Of a DNA stretch of 49,231 nucleotides, positions 7,442 to 16,656 are shown piece by piece. The notes beneath the pieces are model-generated. The model was not told the DNA's origin. It searched no databases and saw only the letters and a program-made list of their open reading frames with translations. A program made the translations under genes and the position numbers. The stretch comes from CAYNYF01 sp964401385 (lineage in GTDB: Bacteria; Planctomycetota; Phycisphaerae; SM23-33). How positions within the stretch are numbered: position 1 is the stretch's first letter; the number at the start of each line of letters is the position of its first letter. The stretch spans positions 1 to 49,231 of the forward strand of contig CAYNYF010000027.1 of NCBI GenBank assembly GCA_964401385.1, written 5' to 3'.

Positions 7442-8383
7442 TCAGGGCGCGGCCTGCAAGCTTCCGATGATCTCACGGAGGCTGCGGTGCCCGCCGCGCC
7501 GGAGATACTCGGCCAGGCCGTCGCGGATCTCAAGCAGACAACCCGGATCCACGAACAGGGCCGTCCCCACCGCCAGAGCCGTCGCCCCGGCCAGCAGGAA
7601 CTCGATGGCGTCGCGGGCAAACTGGATTCCGCCCATCCCGATGATGGGCACGCCGGCGCCGCGGGCGACTTCGGTGTAGACCCGGTGGACCATGTACACG
7701 GCGATGGGGCGGATCGCCGGCCCGGACAGCCCGCCGCGGCCGCTGGCCAGCACGGGCGCGCGGGTGTCGGTGTCCACCACCATGGCGGTAAAGGTGTTCA
7801 CCAGGGAGAGGGCCTCGGCCCCGGCGTCCACCGCCGCCCGGGCGATCGCGGCGACGTCCGTCACGTTCGGCGAAAGCTTGACGATCAGGATATTCTTCCG
7901 GCAGACGCGCTTCAGCGCTTGGGTGATCCGGGAAACCTGACGGACGTCCGTGCCGAACTGGATGCCGCCTTCCTTGACGTTGGGGCAGGAGATGTTCGCC
8001 TCCACTCCGCGTACGACGTCCACCCCCTCCAGCCGCCCGGCCACCGCCACGTAGTCGGCGATGCCGGACCCGGCGATGCTGACGAAGACGGGCACGCCCA
8101 GCCGTTCCAGCAGCGGCACCTTCTCGGCCAGAAACGCCTCCAGCCCCACGTTGGCCAGCCCGATGGAGTTGACCATCCCGGCGCGGGTCTCGACCACGCG
8201 CGGATATTCGTTGCCCGCCCGCGGCTTGAGCGTGACGCTCTTGGTGACGAAGGCCCCCAACTGCGTCAGGTCCACGAAGTCGGCGTACTCATCGGCATAG
8301 CCGCAGGTCCCCGAGGCCGTCATCAAGGGGTTCGCCAGGCTCACGCCCGCGACGTCCACACTGAGGTCAACCGTTTCGCTCAT
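7442..8383 (-). CDS. pyrD: Dihydroorotate dehydrogenase, class 1B catalytic subunit
   Basis: 313 residues, the usual size for the NAD-dependent class 1B enzyme that oxidises dihydroorotate to orotate in pyrimidine synthesis. NPLMTASGTCGY, KSVTLKPRAGN and MVNSIGLANVG form the FMN/substrate site. Cys133 in ANISCPNVKEGG is the class 1 catalytic base. The C-terminal GMGGIQFARDAIEFLLAGATALAVGTA is the FMN phosphate-binding part. The electron-transfer partner pyrK lies 77 bp upstream on the same strand. Confidence 0.96.
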   Translation of the reverse strand: MSETVDLSVDVAGVSLANPLMTASGTCGYADEYADFVDLTQLGAFVTKSVTLKPRAGNEYPRVVETRAGMVNSIGLANVGLEAFLAEKVPLLERLGVPVFVSIAGSGIADYVAVAGRLEGVDVVRGVEANISCPNVKEGGIQFGTDVRQVSRITQALKRVCRKNILIVKLSPNVTDVAAIARAAVDAGAEALSLVNTFTAMVVDTDTRAPVLASGRGGLSGPAIRPIAVYMVHRVYTEVARGAGVPIIGMGGIQFARDAIEFLLAGATALAVGTALFVDPGCLLEIRDGLAEYLRRGGHRSLREIIGSLQAAP

Positions 8384-8460
8384 ACGTCACCCGTGAACCG
8401 TAACTGATAGGCGGACAATTCAGCGTACATTCGTCAATCCGCGATTCGCACTGCTCCCGC

Positions 8461-9426
8461 TCAGTCCCACAGCAATTCCTCGGCCCGGAAGACGGGCCCG
8501 TCCTTGCAGACGAGCTTGAACTGCCAGCCGGGCTCGCCGCCGGCGCGGGTTCTGCAAACACAGCTCTGGCAGGTCCCCATTCCACAGGCCATGTAGCGCT
8601 CCAGCGCTAGTTGACATTCGATTCCGCGCCCGAGACACAGGTCGCCGACCGCTTTCATCATCGGCTCGGGCCCGCAGGCGTATACCGTCAGATCGGCCCC
8701 GTCGGGCCGGCGCTGAGCCAGCCATTGGGCGAACGCTTCGTGCAGCAATCCCCGGAAGCCCAGAGAGCCGTCATCGGTCGCAACCACGGTCGCCACGCCC
8801 TTCTCGGCAAACTCGGCCGTGCACATCGTCGGCCGCGCCGCCGGCGACGGCGGTTCGGCTCCGGCGCTGGCCAGCGGCAACGCCCCCCCCGTCCGGACTC
8901 CGGCGAAGGCCACCACTTCCTTGCCGGCGGCGGTCAGAGCCTCGACCAGGTACAACATCGGGCAAATGCCCATCCCGCCGCCGAGGACGGCAGCCATCGG
9001 CCGCCGCTCTGAGATCGCAAAGCCACTGCCCAGTGGCCCCAGGACGCTAACCTCTGCGCCGGCGGTCAATTGCGCCAACCAGGCCGTGCCCGCCCCGACC
9101 ACGCGATGCATGACCTCCAGTTCGGTCGACCCGCCGGCCAGGTCTCGCCTCCCGGCTAGACTGAAAGGCCGGCGCAGCAGCGGCTGCCTGCTGGTCAGCT
9201 CCGGCTGTGACAATCGCGGGGGCCGCCCCGCCGGCCGGTCCGCCTGCCTGGGCTCGACGATCCCCTCGACGCTGGCGCACTGGATGTTGATGAACTGACC
9301 CGGACAGCTCGGCGGAAAACGCTCCACCAGCAGCCGAAGGCGATAGTGGTCCGGGCAGATCGATCGGTTCTCCAGGACCCGCCCACGGAAGTTCCCCCGC
9401 CCGTGCGATTGCGTTGCGCCTGGCAT
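8461..9426 (-). CDS. pyrK: Dihydroorotate dehydrogenase electron transfer subunit
   Basis: About 321 residues from the chosen ATG. It is the FAD and [2Fe-2S] subunit that passes electrons from PyrD to NAD+. RRPFSLAGRRD is the flavin-binding RxYS-type motif. GPLGSGF and GGGMGICPMLYL are the NAD-binding loops. YACGPEPMMKAV precedes the cluster motif CGMGTCQSCVC plus a distal Cys in FKLVCKDGPVF. The start at 9426 has AGGA 8 nt upstream. An ATG at 9432 and a TTG at 9462 are alternatives with worse spacing. pyrD follows. Confidence 0.93.
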   Translation of the reverse strand: MPGATQSHGRGNFRGRVLENRSICPDHYRLRLLVERFPPSCPGQFINIQCASVEGIVEPRQADRPAGRPPRLSQPELTSRQPLLRRPFSLAGRRDLAGGSTELEVMHRVVGAGTAWLAQLTAGAEVSVLGPLGSGFAISERRPMAAVLGGGMGICPMLYLVEALTAAGKEVVAFAGVRTGGALPLASAGAEPPSPAARPTMCTAEFAEKGVATVVATDDGSLGFRGLLHEAFAQWLAQRRPDGADLTVYACGPEPMMKAVGDLCLGRGIECQLALERYMACGMGTCQSCVCRTRAGGEPGWQFKLVCKDGPVFRAEELLWD

Positions 9427-9503
9427 CGGCATTATCCTAGGCCCGCCGGCCGGTGGCGTCAATGACCGCCGGAGGCGCCGCCCGGCATACGCCGTCTGTC
9501 CGC

Positions 9504-9532
9504 TTGCCTGGGTCGTGCCAAACCGGTAAACT
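9504..9532 (+). promoter_or_regulatory. Candidate sigma70-type promoter
   Basis: TTGCCT (9504-9509) and TAAACT (9527-9532) are separated by 17 bp, each 4 of 6 to consensus. The predicted start of transcription near 9539 is about 80 nt before the GTG at 9620. Confidence 0.4.
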
Positions 9533-9619
9533 GGCGTGCGCAGTCAGACAGGATGCATATCTGCCAGCCCGACCCGCGAAGTTCCGGTAACTCGTAACGG
9601 ACTCTCGGAGGCATCCGAC

Positions 9620-10864
9620 GTGGTCGAAGGCAAGGCAATTGCGCCTAGCAGGCGCCGGGCAAAGCTGGCGCTCGGTGCGATCTTTCTCCTTTCGACGTGT
9701 CTGGCGTGGCCGACGGCGGGGCAAGACAAGCCGGTCGAACCTGGATTTGAGAAAGGCAAGCTCCACGAACTGGCCGGGTCCATCAGCCAACTGCTGAAAC
9801 TCACCCGCGACGGCAAGGCCCTGCGACTCGACCGCCGCCATTGGGAAAAAGAGTTTGCCGCCGACACGGATGCGCAGGCCCTGAAAAAACTCGAGGAGGA
9901 GCTGGTCAAGCGAGGCATGTCCAAGGAATGGGCGACTCGACATGCCAGACAAGTGCTGAAGTCCAAGCCGGTGGAATTGATCTTCGCCAAGCTGCAAACG
10001 GCCGCGGGCAGCTCCGGCAGCAGCGCCAGCACCAGCGAAAATTTCTTTGCCAAGTCCTTCCGCGGAAACGGCCTGACCGCGAGAATCAGAGCCTTCGGCG
10101 CATCCTTCTACGCCGTGCTGGAGGAGGAGAACGCGCCCCACAGAAGGCTCGAGTTCTCCGACGACGGGCGCGGGGCAATGCGACTGATCCTCGCCGACAA
10201 GAGCGGAAAGTTCGTCCTGGCCGTCATTCAGAACCGGCAGGGCGGATTCAGCGTGGCCCAGATCTCCGGCAACGACAGGCGCACCGAGGTCGCGGAGTCT
10301 TTCCAGGACTTCTATGCCAAGCGTCGACGCTACGTGGACGGCACGCTCTTTCCTCTGCTCGCTCACGTGGGCATGGGCCTGCCCTGGACGGTGTGTAACC
10401 CGAAGGTCGAACAGGCGGTCCTGGCCAGGCTCCGCGGCCCGCTGACACAGGCGGAAGTCCGACAGGCCGAGACGCTCATCCGGCAATTGAACGACGATGT
10501 CCCGGAACGGCGCGAACGGGCCGCCGAGGCATTGTCGGCGAACTTCGCCCGATACCGTGACACCATCGACAAGGCGACGAAGGACGCCTCCAACCCGCCC
10601 GAGGCGGCCTCCCGGCTGAAGAAGATCGTCGACGAAAACGCCGGGCAGGACGGGATCGAGGAATTCCTGGACAGCCGGAAGCTCACCGAGGACGCCGGTT
10701 ACCTGATCGAGCTGCTGCAAGAGGTCGGACCGGGCGATCGCGACGCGATTGTGAAGGCCTTGCAGCGTATGACCGGTCAGAAGCTTGCGTCTGATCCGCC
10801 GGCCTGGCAAAAATGGTGGGAACAGAATCGCACGGCCACACAGCCCGCCGGCAAACCCGAATAA
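9620..10864 (+). CDS. Secreted hypothetical protein
   Basis: 414 residues from a GTG start, chosen because GGAGG lies at 9607-9611, exactly 8 nt upstream. The frame is open further upstream (ATG at 9536) but lacks such a site. Arg-rich residues followed by a hydrophobic stretch (KLALGAIFLLSTCLAWPTAG) form a signal peptide. The rest is charged and helical with coiled-coil character in the C-terminal half (about 280-390). The end, RMTGQKLASDPPAWQKWWEQNR, resembles the tails of HEAT-repeat proteins common in Planctomycetes. No enzymatic motif recognised. Confidence 0.75.
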   Translation: MVEGKAIAPSRRRAKLALGAIFLLSTCLAWPTAGQDKPVEPGFEKGKLHELAGSISQLLKLTRDGKALRLDRRHWEKEFAADTDAQALKKLEEELVKRGMSKEWATRHARQVLKSKPVELIFAKLQTAAGSSGSSASTSENFFAKSFRGNGLTARIRAFGASFYAVLEEENAPHRRLEFSDDGRGAMRLILADKSGKFVLAVIQNRQGGFSVAQISGNDRRTEVAESFQDFYAKRRRYVDGTLFPLLAHVGMGLPWTVCNPKVEQAVLARLRGPLTQAEVRQAETLIRQLNDDVPERRERAAEALSANFARYRDTIDKATKDASNPPEAASRLKKIVDENAGQDGIEEFLDSRKLTEDAGYLIELLQEVGPGDRDAIVKALQRMTGQKLASDPPAWQKWWEQNRTATQPAGKPE

Positions 10865-10883
10865 GGATTGCTCGCGGGCCGGC

Positions 10884-11999
10884 TCAGCCGTACCGGCCGT
10901 ACTTGTGGGCCGCCTGGAAGTAGGCGCGGTAGTTCTCGATCAGCCGCGCCGAAAGCGGGCATTCGATCGGGGCCGAGGTCGGCAGCAACACGAACCGGCG
11001 CGCGGGGCAGGCCACCTCGAGGATTTCCTTGACGCGCCGATCGATCTGCTCGGGGCCCAGCAGTTCCAGTTCCTGCGCCTGGATGCCGCCCATCAGGCAC
11101 ATCTTGCCGCCCAGGCGCCGGGCGACCTCTTCCATCGTCACGTCGGCGGCCACGGCCGGGAGCACCTCCAGCGGCTCCAAGGCCGTTGGGGCAAGCTCGG
11201 CGATCTGGTCGAGCAGGTCCGCCAGGCGCCCGTGACAGTGAAGGACGGAAAAGTTCCCGGATTCGTTGACGATCTGGATGGCCTCGCGGTCGTAGCGCGT
11301 CACCAGCTTCTCAAAATACTCATGCGGATTCAGCAGCGGCGCTCCGGCGTATTCCGGGCCCCAGAAGCGCACGCAGACCCCTTGCACCGGCGAGCAGACC
11401 TTCCGCAGGCCGTCGTTGAGGCGCTCGGCCATCGCCTCGAGCATCGCGCCGATCAGCCCCTCGTCTTCGACCAGCAGCATCGCGAACTCGTCGAAATGGA
11501 ACATGCCGCAGACCAGCCCCAGCGCGTCGCCCGGGCCGAGAATGACAAGCCCCTCCTCCCCCAGCCGGCGCTGCATGTCCCTGACTCGCTGGACGTCCGG
11601 GCGGGCGGGCTCCGGCCGCAGCGACAGCCACTTGCGGCAATCCTCGGCCGAGGCGAGCAGCGGCTTGACCTGCCACCACGTGAAGTTGCCCGGGTCGCGG
11701 CGGGAGACGCTCGTCAGATTCCCTTTCGGCGTGGAGATGGTGACGGTGCGAAGCCCGGAATCGGCGCTCCAGGCGGCGGCCTGGGTGACGGAGTTGGGGT
11801 CTGCCACGGCCGTGCCGAAGTCCACGCCACAATGAGCGAACGTCTCGCCCATTTCCCGCTGCATCCGAATCAGCCCGGCATAGCCGGCCTCGGCGCGGGG
11901 GCGGTTGTCGTCCAGGTGGGAGAACTCATACAGCGTCACGCCGACGCGGTCGCTCTTGTCGCCGCGCATGGCCGCCACCAGCCGCTCTTTCGGCGTCAC
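10884..11999 (-). CDS. Uroporphyrinogen decarboxylase (UroD)-family protein
   Basis: 371 residues from GTG 11999, preceded by GGAGGA 8 nt upstream. The N-terminus TPKERLVAAMRGDKSDRV is typical of the UroD/methyltransferase superfamily. The LHCHG stretch at the end of a beta strand, and the later MGGIQAQEL strand and PTSAPIECPLS loop, match the MtaA/CmuA-like, non-haem branch. The canonical HemE substrate-site motif is not seen. It is likely a corrinoid-dependent methyltransferase or decarboxylase-like enzyme; the substrate is unknown. Its GTG overlaps the TGA of the DUF123 gene (GTGA), so the two are probably coupled. Confidence 0.85.
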   Translation of the reverse strand: MTPKERLVAAMRGDKSDRVGVTLYEFSHLDDNRPRAEAGYAGLIRMQREMGETFAHCGVDFGTAVADPNSVTQAAAWSADSGLRTVTISTPKGNLTSVSRRDPGNFTWWQVKPLLASAEDCRKWLSLRPEPARPDVQRVRDMQRRLGEEGLVILGPGDALGLVCGMFHFDEFAMLLVEDEGLIGAMLEAMAERLNDGLRKVCSPVQGVCVRFWGPEYAGAPLLNPHEYFEKLVTRYDREAIQIVNESGNFSVLHCHGRLADLLDQIAELAPTALEPLEVLPAVAADVTMEEVARRLGGKMCLMGGIQAQELELLGPEQIDRRVKEILEVACPARRFVLLPTSAPIECPLSARLIENYRAYFQAAHKYGRYG

Positions 12000-12442
12000 G
12001 TCGCGGTTCCTCCGTCGCCGTCGCGGCACGCCCGGGCGCTGGCATCGCCCATGTATATCAGGTGTGCGGGGCACCCGCGGCGGCAGTCGCTGCTGCCGAA
12101 GCCGCGGATCGCGGCCCGTCCGCCCCGACCCAGCGCGTCCGCGACCAGGTCGCACTCGTCCAGGTTCGTCCACGCGCGGGCCTTCACCACCTTTGCGGCC
12201 GGGCAATTCAGCAAATAATCGATGTGCCAGTGGAGTTTCTTGTTTCCCCGCCGCAAATGCCGACCGACCCGAGCCGGAAGATTTCGCCGGGCCGAGCCGC
12301 AATATTCGTACGTTCCCGCCGGCAGCCTCACGCGCGTAAGCCTGCCCGCCTTCAGCAGGACCGGGCGGCCGAGGCGTATCGTCAGGCGGTACGAGCCGCT
12401 CCTCGGCAGCACGGGCGGAATGGAAGTATTTGAATCCGCCAT
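11996..12442 (-). CDS. DUF123 (GIY-YIG-like) protein
   Basis: 148 residues from ATG 12442. GSYRLTIRL (about 15-24), PAGTYEYCGSARRNLPARVGRHLRR, HWHIDYLL, DECDLVADAL and GFGSSDCRRGCPAHLIY are, in order, the conserved blocks of DUF123, a small family related to GIY-YIG nucleases and sometimes fused to endonuclease III. A DNA-related role is inferred from the family only. The last bases overlap the next gene (UroD-family) as GTGA. The gene is divergent from ilvD with 66 bp between. Confidence 0.82.
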   Translation of the reverse strand: MADSNTSIPPVLPRSGSYRLTIRLGRPVLLKAGRLTRVRLPAGTYEYCGSARRNLPARVGRHLRRGNKKLHWHIDYLLNCPAAKVVKARAWTNLDECDLVADALGRGGRAAIRGFGSSDCRRGCPAHLIYMGDASARACRDGDGGTAT

Positions 12443-12458
12443 CGTCGGACCATATCTT
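12430..12458 (+). promoter_or_regulatory. Candidate ilvD promoter
   Basis: TTGAAT (12430-12435) and TATCTT (12453-12458) with a 17-bp spacer, each 4 of 6 to the sigma70 consensus. The -35 lies inside the start of the divergent DUF123 gene. The predicted leader is about 44 nt and too short for an attenuator. Confidence 0.4.
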
Positions 12459-12508
12459 ATGGAATTCCGAACAGAAAAGGCACCGCCAGTGCAAACAGGA
12501 GAAAGCAC

Positions 12509-14383
12509 ATGCCAAGTAACGTTGTCAAGGCCGGACTCGAGCGCTGCCCGCACAGGAGCCTGCTGAAGGCCACGGGATTGACCGACGCGGACATCCGCAG
12601 GCCGTTCGTCGCCATCGTCAACAGCTACACCGACGTGGTGCCCGGGCACGTCCACCTGGACGCCGTGGCCGAGTTCGTCAAGGCCCAGGTCCGCGCCGCC
12701 GGCGGAACGCCGCTCATATTCAACACCATCGCCATCTGCGACGGCGTCGCCATGGGCCACACCGGCATGAAGTACTCACTGGCCAGTCGGGAGCTGATCG
12801 CCGACTGCGTCGAAAGCATGTGCCGGGCGCACCAATTCGACGCGATGGTCTGCCTGCCCAACTGCGACAAGATCGTCCCGGGGATGTTCCTGGCCGCCAT
12901 CCGTTTGAACATCCCCACGATATTCGTCTCCGGCGGGCCGATGGAGGCCGGCCACGTCGCCGGCCGCGACGCGGACCTGATCGATATGTTCTACGCCGTC
13001 GCCCAGCGGAAGACCGGCAAGATCTCCGCGCGCCAGGTCAAGGAGTTAGAAGACGGCGCTTGCCCCACCTGCGGCTCGTGCAGCGGACTGTTCACCGCCA
13101 ACAGCATGAACTGCCTGGCCGAGGCCATCGGCATGGCCCCGCCGGGCAACGGCACCTGCCTGGCGACCAGCCCCGCCCGGATGGAGCTGTACAAGGCAGC
13201 CGCCCGGCAAATCATGAAGATGGCCGGCGCATGGCTTCGCGGCGGCTACAAGAAGACCTACCCCCTGCTGCCGCGGCGGATCATGAACAAGAAGGCCTTC
13301 GAGAACGCCTTCACGCTGGACACGGCGATCGCCGGCTCGAGCAACACGGTGCTGCACCTGCTGGCGATGGCGAACGAGGCGGGCGTGAGCTTCACCCTGA
13401 AGGACATCGAGCGGATCTCCCGGCGGACGCCCAACATCTCCCGCGTCGCCCCGTCGGAGACGCCCGAGGGGCGCATGTACCACATGCAGGACTGCCACCG
13501 CGCCGGCGGGATCTACACCATCCTCGGCCAGCTCCGCCAGGACCGACCGAGGCTGATCCACGAGGAGTGCATGACCGTCACCGGCGAGACGATCGGAGCG
13601 AACATCCGGAAGTGGTCGCTGCGGAGCAGGCGGATCTGCCCGGCCGCGAAGAAGCTCTATCGCGAAGGCTGGAAGGCTACCGGCCGCAGCGTCGAGGACG
13701 TCCGGGCCATGTACCGCGGCCGAAAGCCCAGGAAGCTGCCGACGAAGAACGCCGGCCGACTGGACGCACACGACATCATCCGCCCGGTGGACCGCGCCTT
13801 TACACGCCAGGGCGGGCTGGTGCTGCTGTACGGCAACATCGCCCGGAACGGGGCGATCGTGAAGCAGTCCGGCCTGCGGCCGTCGATGCTCCACTTCACC
13901 GGGCCGGCGAAGATCTTCGAGAGCCAGGAGGCCGCCTGCGCCGGCATCCTCGAAGGCAAGGTGACTCCCGGCGACGTGGTGGTCATCCGCAACGAGGGCC
14001 CCCGCGGCGGTCCCGGCATGCAGGAGATGCTCGCCCCGACCAGCTACATCCGGGGCATGGGCCTGTATGAGAAGTGTTACCTGATCACGGACGGGCGTTT
14101 CAGCGGCGGCACCAGCGGTCCGGCGATCGGTCACGTCGCGCCGGAAGCGGCCGCCGGCGGCGAGATCGGCCTGCTGCGAAACGGCGACGTGATCGAGATC
14201 GACATCCCCGCCCGGAAGCTCAGCGCCAAGGTCTCCGCGGCCGAGTTCGCCCGTCGGCGAAAGCGATACAAGCCGCGCCCGCCGCAGATCACCCACGGCG
14301 CCCTCGGCCGCTACGCCGCCCACGCCACCAGCGCCGACACCGGCGCCGTCCTGGATTGGCCGGGAAGAACCAACAGCCCGTAA
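12509..14383 (+). CDS. ilvD: Dihydroxy-acid dehydratase
   Basis: 624 residues; the Fe-S enzyme dehydrating dihydroxyvalerate intermediates in valine, leucine and isoleucine synthesis. ERCPHRSLLKATGL, IAICDGVAMGHTGMKYSL, PNCDKIVPGM and CPTCGSCSGLFTANSMNCLAE contain the cluster cysteines. ITDGRFSGGTSG and GHVAPEAAAGG form the C-terminal active-site part. Between TVTGETIGANI (about 365) and RPVDRAF (about 430) lies a basic stretch of about 55 residues, so the protein is closer in length to the E. coli type than to the short type. AGGAGA precedes the ATG. Confidence 0.96.
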   Translation: MPSNVVKAGLERCPHRSLLKATGLTDADIRRPFVAIVNSYTDVVPGHVHLDAVAEFVKAQVRAAGGTPLIFNTIAICDGVAMGHTGMKYSLASRELIADCVESMCRAHQFDAMVCLPNCDKIVPGMFLAAIRLNIPTIFVSGGPMEAGHVAGRDADLIDMFYAVAQRKTGKISARQVKELEDGACPTCGSCSGLFTANSMNCLAEAIGMAPPGNGTCLATSPARMELYKAAARQIMKMAGAWLRGGYKKTYPLLPRRIMNKKAFENAFTLDTAIAGSSNTVLHLLAMANEAGVSFTLKDIERISRRTPNISRVAPSETPEGRMYHMQDCHRAGGIYTILGQLRQDRPRLIHEECMTVTGETIGANIRKWSLRSRRICPAAKKLYREGWKATGRSVEDVRAMYRGRKPRKLPTKNAGRLDAHDIIRPVDRAFTRQGGLVLLYGNIARNGAIVKQSGLRPSMLHFTGPAKIFESQEAACAGILEGKVTPGDVVVIRNEGPRGGPGMQEMLAPTSYIRGMGLYEKCYLITDGRFSGGTSGPAIGHVAPEAAAGGEIGLLRNGDVIEIDIPARKLSAKVSAAEFARRRKRYKPRPPQITHGALGRYAAHATSADTGAVLDWPGRTNSP

Positions 14384-14476
14384 CCCGCCGGCACAGGCGA
14401 GCGCTCCACAGGCGCAAAGATACTCGCGTCACGGCCGCCACCGCGACGGACAAGGCACGACCCGGGCAGCGACACC

Positions 14477-15616
14477 ATGACCGGAAGAGAGAAGATTGAG
14501 GCGGCCTTTTCGCCGGACGGCACGCGGCAAATCCCGGGCGTGATCTGCTACGAAGGCATCTACGTCCGCGACCACTGGGATCGGCTCACCTCCCGCCCGT
14601 GGTGGTATCAGTTCTCCCCTGAACTGGAGCAGCAGTTGGCCTGGCGGCGCGCCGTCATCGCGGCAACCCAGCAGGACTGGTTCTACCTGCCGGCCTGCCC
14701 CGGCCGCGCCGAGCGGGAAACGACAGGCATTGCCGACGGGCCGGACGGCGTCTTCAAGATTGACCGCCGCAGCGGCGGCCGAACCGAGCTGCTCCGACCC
14801 GTCGTCAGCGGCTGGGACCCCAGGGGGGCTTCGCCTCACATCCGGCCGGAGCGCCTCCCGGAAACGCTCGATGAGGTCGACGCGTCGATCCCGCCGCCCG
14901 GCCGGTTCGACGCCGAGCGGTTTCTCGCCGAGGGGCGGGCGGATCTGGCCGCGGCCATGCTGGCCGAATTCGGCAAGGAACTCTTCCCCCTCGCCCACGT
15001 GAGCGGCCCGCTGTGGAGCTGCTACTCGCTGTGGGGCTTTGAAGGAATGATGGTCCTGGTGGCCGAGCGGCCCGACCTCGTCCGGCGCGCCTGCCGGCGG
15101 CAACTGGCGCTGCGCATTGCCGCCATGCGCCAGACCGCCGCGCTGGGGGCGGCGGGGGTCTGGATCGAGGACTGCTTGACGGACATGATTTCCCCGGCCG
15201 CGTTCGAGGCGCTGAACGTGCCCTTCCTGCGGGAACTGATCGACGATATCCGCACGCTGGGCATGAAGAGCATCTACTACTACTGCGGCGACCCGGCCAG
15301 CAGGTGGCGGCACATCCTCTCGCTGGGGATGGACGCGCTGTCCCTGGAAGAAGGCAAGAAGGGCTTTGACATCGGGATCGAAGAGGTGGTCGATCGCGTG
15401 GCGGGCGGCTGCGCCGTTCTGGGCAATCTGGACGCGATCGGCGTGCTTCAGAACGGCACCGACGAGCAACTGCGGGCGGAGATCGCCCGCCAGATCGCCG
15501 CCGGCCGAAACAACGGCGGCCGGTTCATCATGAGCCTCGGCAGCCCCGTCACGCCGGCCACGCCGGTCGAGCGCGTCCGGCTGTATTGCCGGCTCGCGCG
15601 CGAACTCGGATCTTGA
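14477..15616 (+). CDS. Uroporphyrinogen decarboxylase (UroD)-family protein
   Basis: 379 residues. It begins MTGREKIEAAFSPDGTRQIP, a common superfamily start. SGPLWSCYSLWGFEGMM and EDCLTDMISP form the central barrel strands. YYYCGDPASRW carries the Cys at the strand end where methyltransferase homologues bind metal, and GNLDAIGVLQNG and SLGSPVTPATP are late barrel loops. It is a distant paralogue of the gene at 10884 on the other strand. Located 93 bp after ilvD, possibly co-transcribed. It ends just before a strong terminator. A haem function is unlikely; substrate unknown. Confidence 0.82.
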   Translation: MTGREKIEAAFSPDGTRQIPGVICYEGIYVRDHWDRLTSRPWWYQFSPELEQQLAWRRAVIAATQQDWFYLPACPGRAERETTGIADGPDGVFKIDRRSGGRTELLRPVVSGWDPRGASPHIRPERLPETLDEVDASIPPPGRFDAERFLAEGRADLAAAMLAEFGKELFPLAHVSGPLWSCYSLWGFEGMMVLVAERPDLVRRACRRQLALRIAAMRQTAALGAAGVWIEDCLTDMISPAAFEALNVPFLRELIDDIRTLGMKSIYYYCGDPASRWRHILSLGMDALSLEEGKKGFDIGIEEVVDRVAGGCAVLGNLDAIGVLQNGTDEQLRAEIARQIAAGRNNGGRFIMSLGSPVTPATPVERVRLYCRLARELGS

Positions 15617-15665
15617 GGCGCCGGCAAGCCCGGCCGGGGCCGCCGCCAGTAAGAGGGAAAAACGA

Positions 15666-15693
15666 AAGGGGCGGACACGCAGGTCCGCCCCTT
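15666..15693. terminator. Bidirectional intrinsic terminator
   Basis: An 11-bp perfect stem (15666-15676 with 15683-15693; AAGGGGCGGAC/GTCCGCCCCTT) has a 6-nt loop ACGCAG. It stands between the convergent ends of the UroD-family gene (plus) and the small membrane protein gene (minus). T-rich bases follow on both sides. Confidence 0.8.
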
Positions 15694-15723
15694 GCATTTG
15701 CCGTGATTCGAACTTCGCTACGT

Positions 15724-16461
15724 CTAAGCCGGAGGACCACCCGCCGGCGGCGGCGGAGGCTGCTCGCCCGTGGGCTGGACTGGAGCCGCCGGCTGTGGCT
15801 TCCCTGCCAGCAGCGGCAACAGTTTCGGCATCAGCAGATTCGCCGCCCCGCAGAGCCCGACCAGGATGTACAGCACCAACGAGAACCACAATACGCCGGT
15901 GGTCTCGGTGTAGCTGCTGCGGGCCGCTTTTCTGCCCATATCCCGCATGGCGCCCCGGGCGAATGCGCCGGCGTCGGTCATGCCGAACGCCCGCGCGCCT
16001 TCGGAACGCGCGGTGGGCATTCTCGACATGTCCTCGCCGCCCTCCTCGAATTTCTCCATGATCCCCTCTTCGATCTCGTCGCCGTAGTCGACGGTCGCCG
16101 CCAGGATCATCATGATCAGCCCCACAACCGCCAGGCCTATCAGGACCATGCCGGCGTTGGCCTGCGGCATTTTCCCCAGCGTGCTCAACGCCGACACCGC
16201 GAGAATGGCCAGAGACAGCAGCAGGCAGAGCAAATACCACGGTCTGGCGCCGACCGACTCATTAAGTTCCTTCATGTCGGCTCTATCCGTGCCCCTCTCG
16301 CGGGCGAGGTTGCCCACCGACAGCCGCAGGCCGCTGGCATCCCCCGCCCCGAGCCAGCTACCAAGCTCTACCCACGGCGCGAAGAAGAGAATAAACAGCA
16401 GCAGCCCGAAAAGCACCGCAGCCACAGACCCGATCCTCGGAATGAAATCCTTCACGTTCAC
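15724..16461 (-). CDS. Hypothetical membrane protein
   Basis: 245 residues with four predicted membrane segments (about 11-30, 74-94, 103-122 and 190-210) and a Pro-rich C-terminal tail ending PPPPPAGGPPA. An acidic linker (DYGDEIEEGIMEKFEEGGED) lies between segments 3 and 4. No known domain recognised. The first extra-membrane loop contains GSWLGAGDASGLRLSVG. It stands alone between the terminator and the large secreted protein gene upstream. Confidence 0.72.
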   Translation of the reverse strand: MNVKDFIPRIGSVAAVLFGLLLFILFFAPWVELGSWLGAGDASGLRLSVGNLARERGTDRADMKELNESVGARPWYLLCLLLSLAILAVSALSTLGKMPQANAGMVLIGLAVVGLIMMILAATVDYGDEIEEGIMEKFEEGGEDMSRMPTARSEGARAFGMTDAGAFARGAMRDMGRKAARSSYTETTGVLWFSLVLYILVGLCGAANLLMPKLLPLLAGKPQPAAPVQPTGEQPPPPPAGGPPA

Positions 16462-16656
16462 GTTGACTCCTTTCCAGAATTGACCCGCTTACCGAAGAAA
16501 GGATTCAGCTTTGCGAGTCAGTCTGGTGGAAGAGCCAGGTGAATGCAATTGCTTTTCCGGCGGAATTTTCGCGACGTTCCATCCGGGCGGCTGGGGCAGC
16601 TCCACGTGCGAGTCGGAGCTTTGCCGATGAGCGCCGGCCGGACCAATCCGCCCGCG

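Noticed and set aside
6642..7470. Plus-strand proteins in the pyrD upstream gap
   Set aside because: Pro/Arg/Ser-rich translations that mirror the transposase remnant and repeats on the other strand.
12443..12760. Extended N-terminus of the DUF123 gene reaching into ilvD
   Set aside because: The extra residues are antisense to ilvD and have no family similarity; the conserved start is ATG 12442.
15690..15730. tRNA-like T-arm GTTCGAATC on the minus strand
   Set aside because: The flanking bases do not form a T-stem and no acceptor, D or anticodon arm follows.
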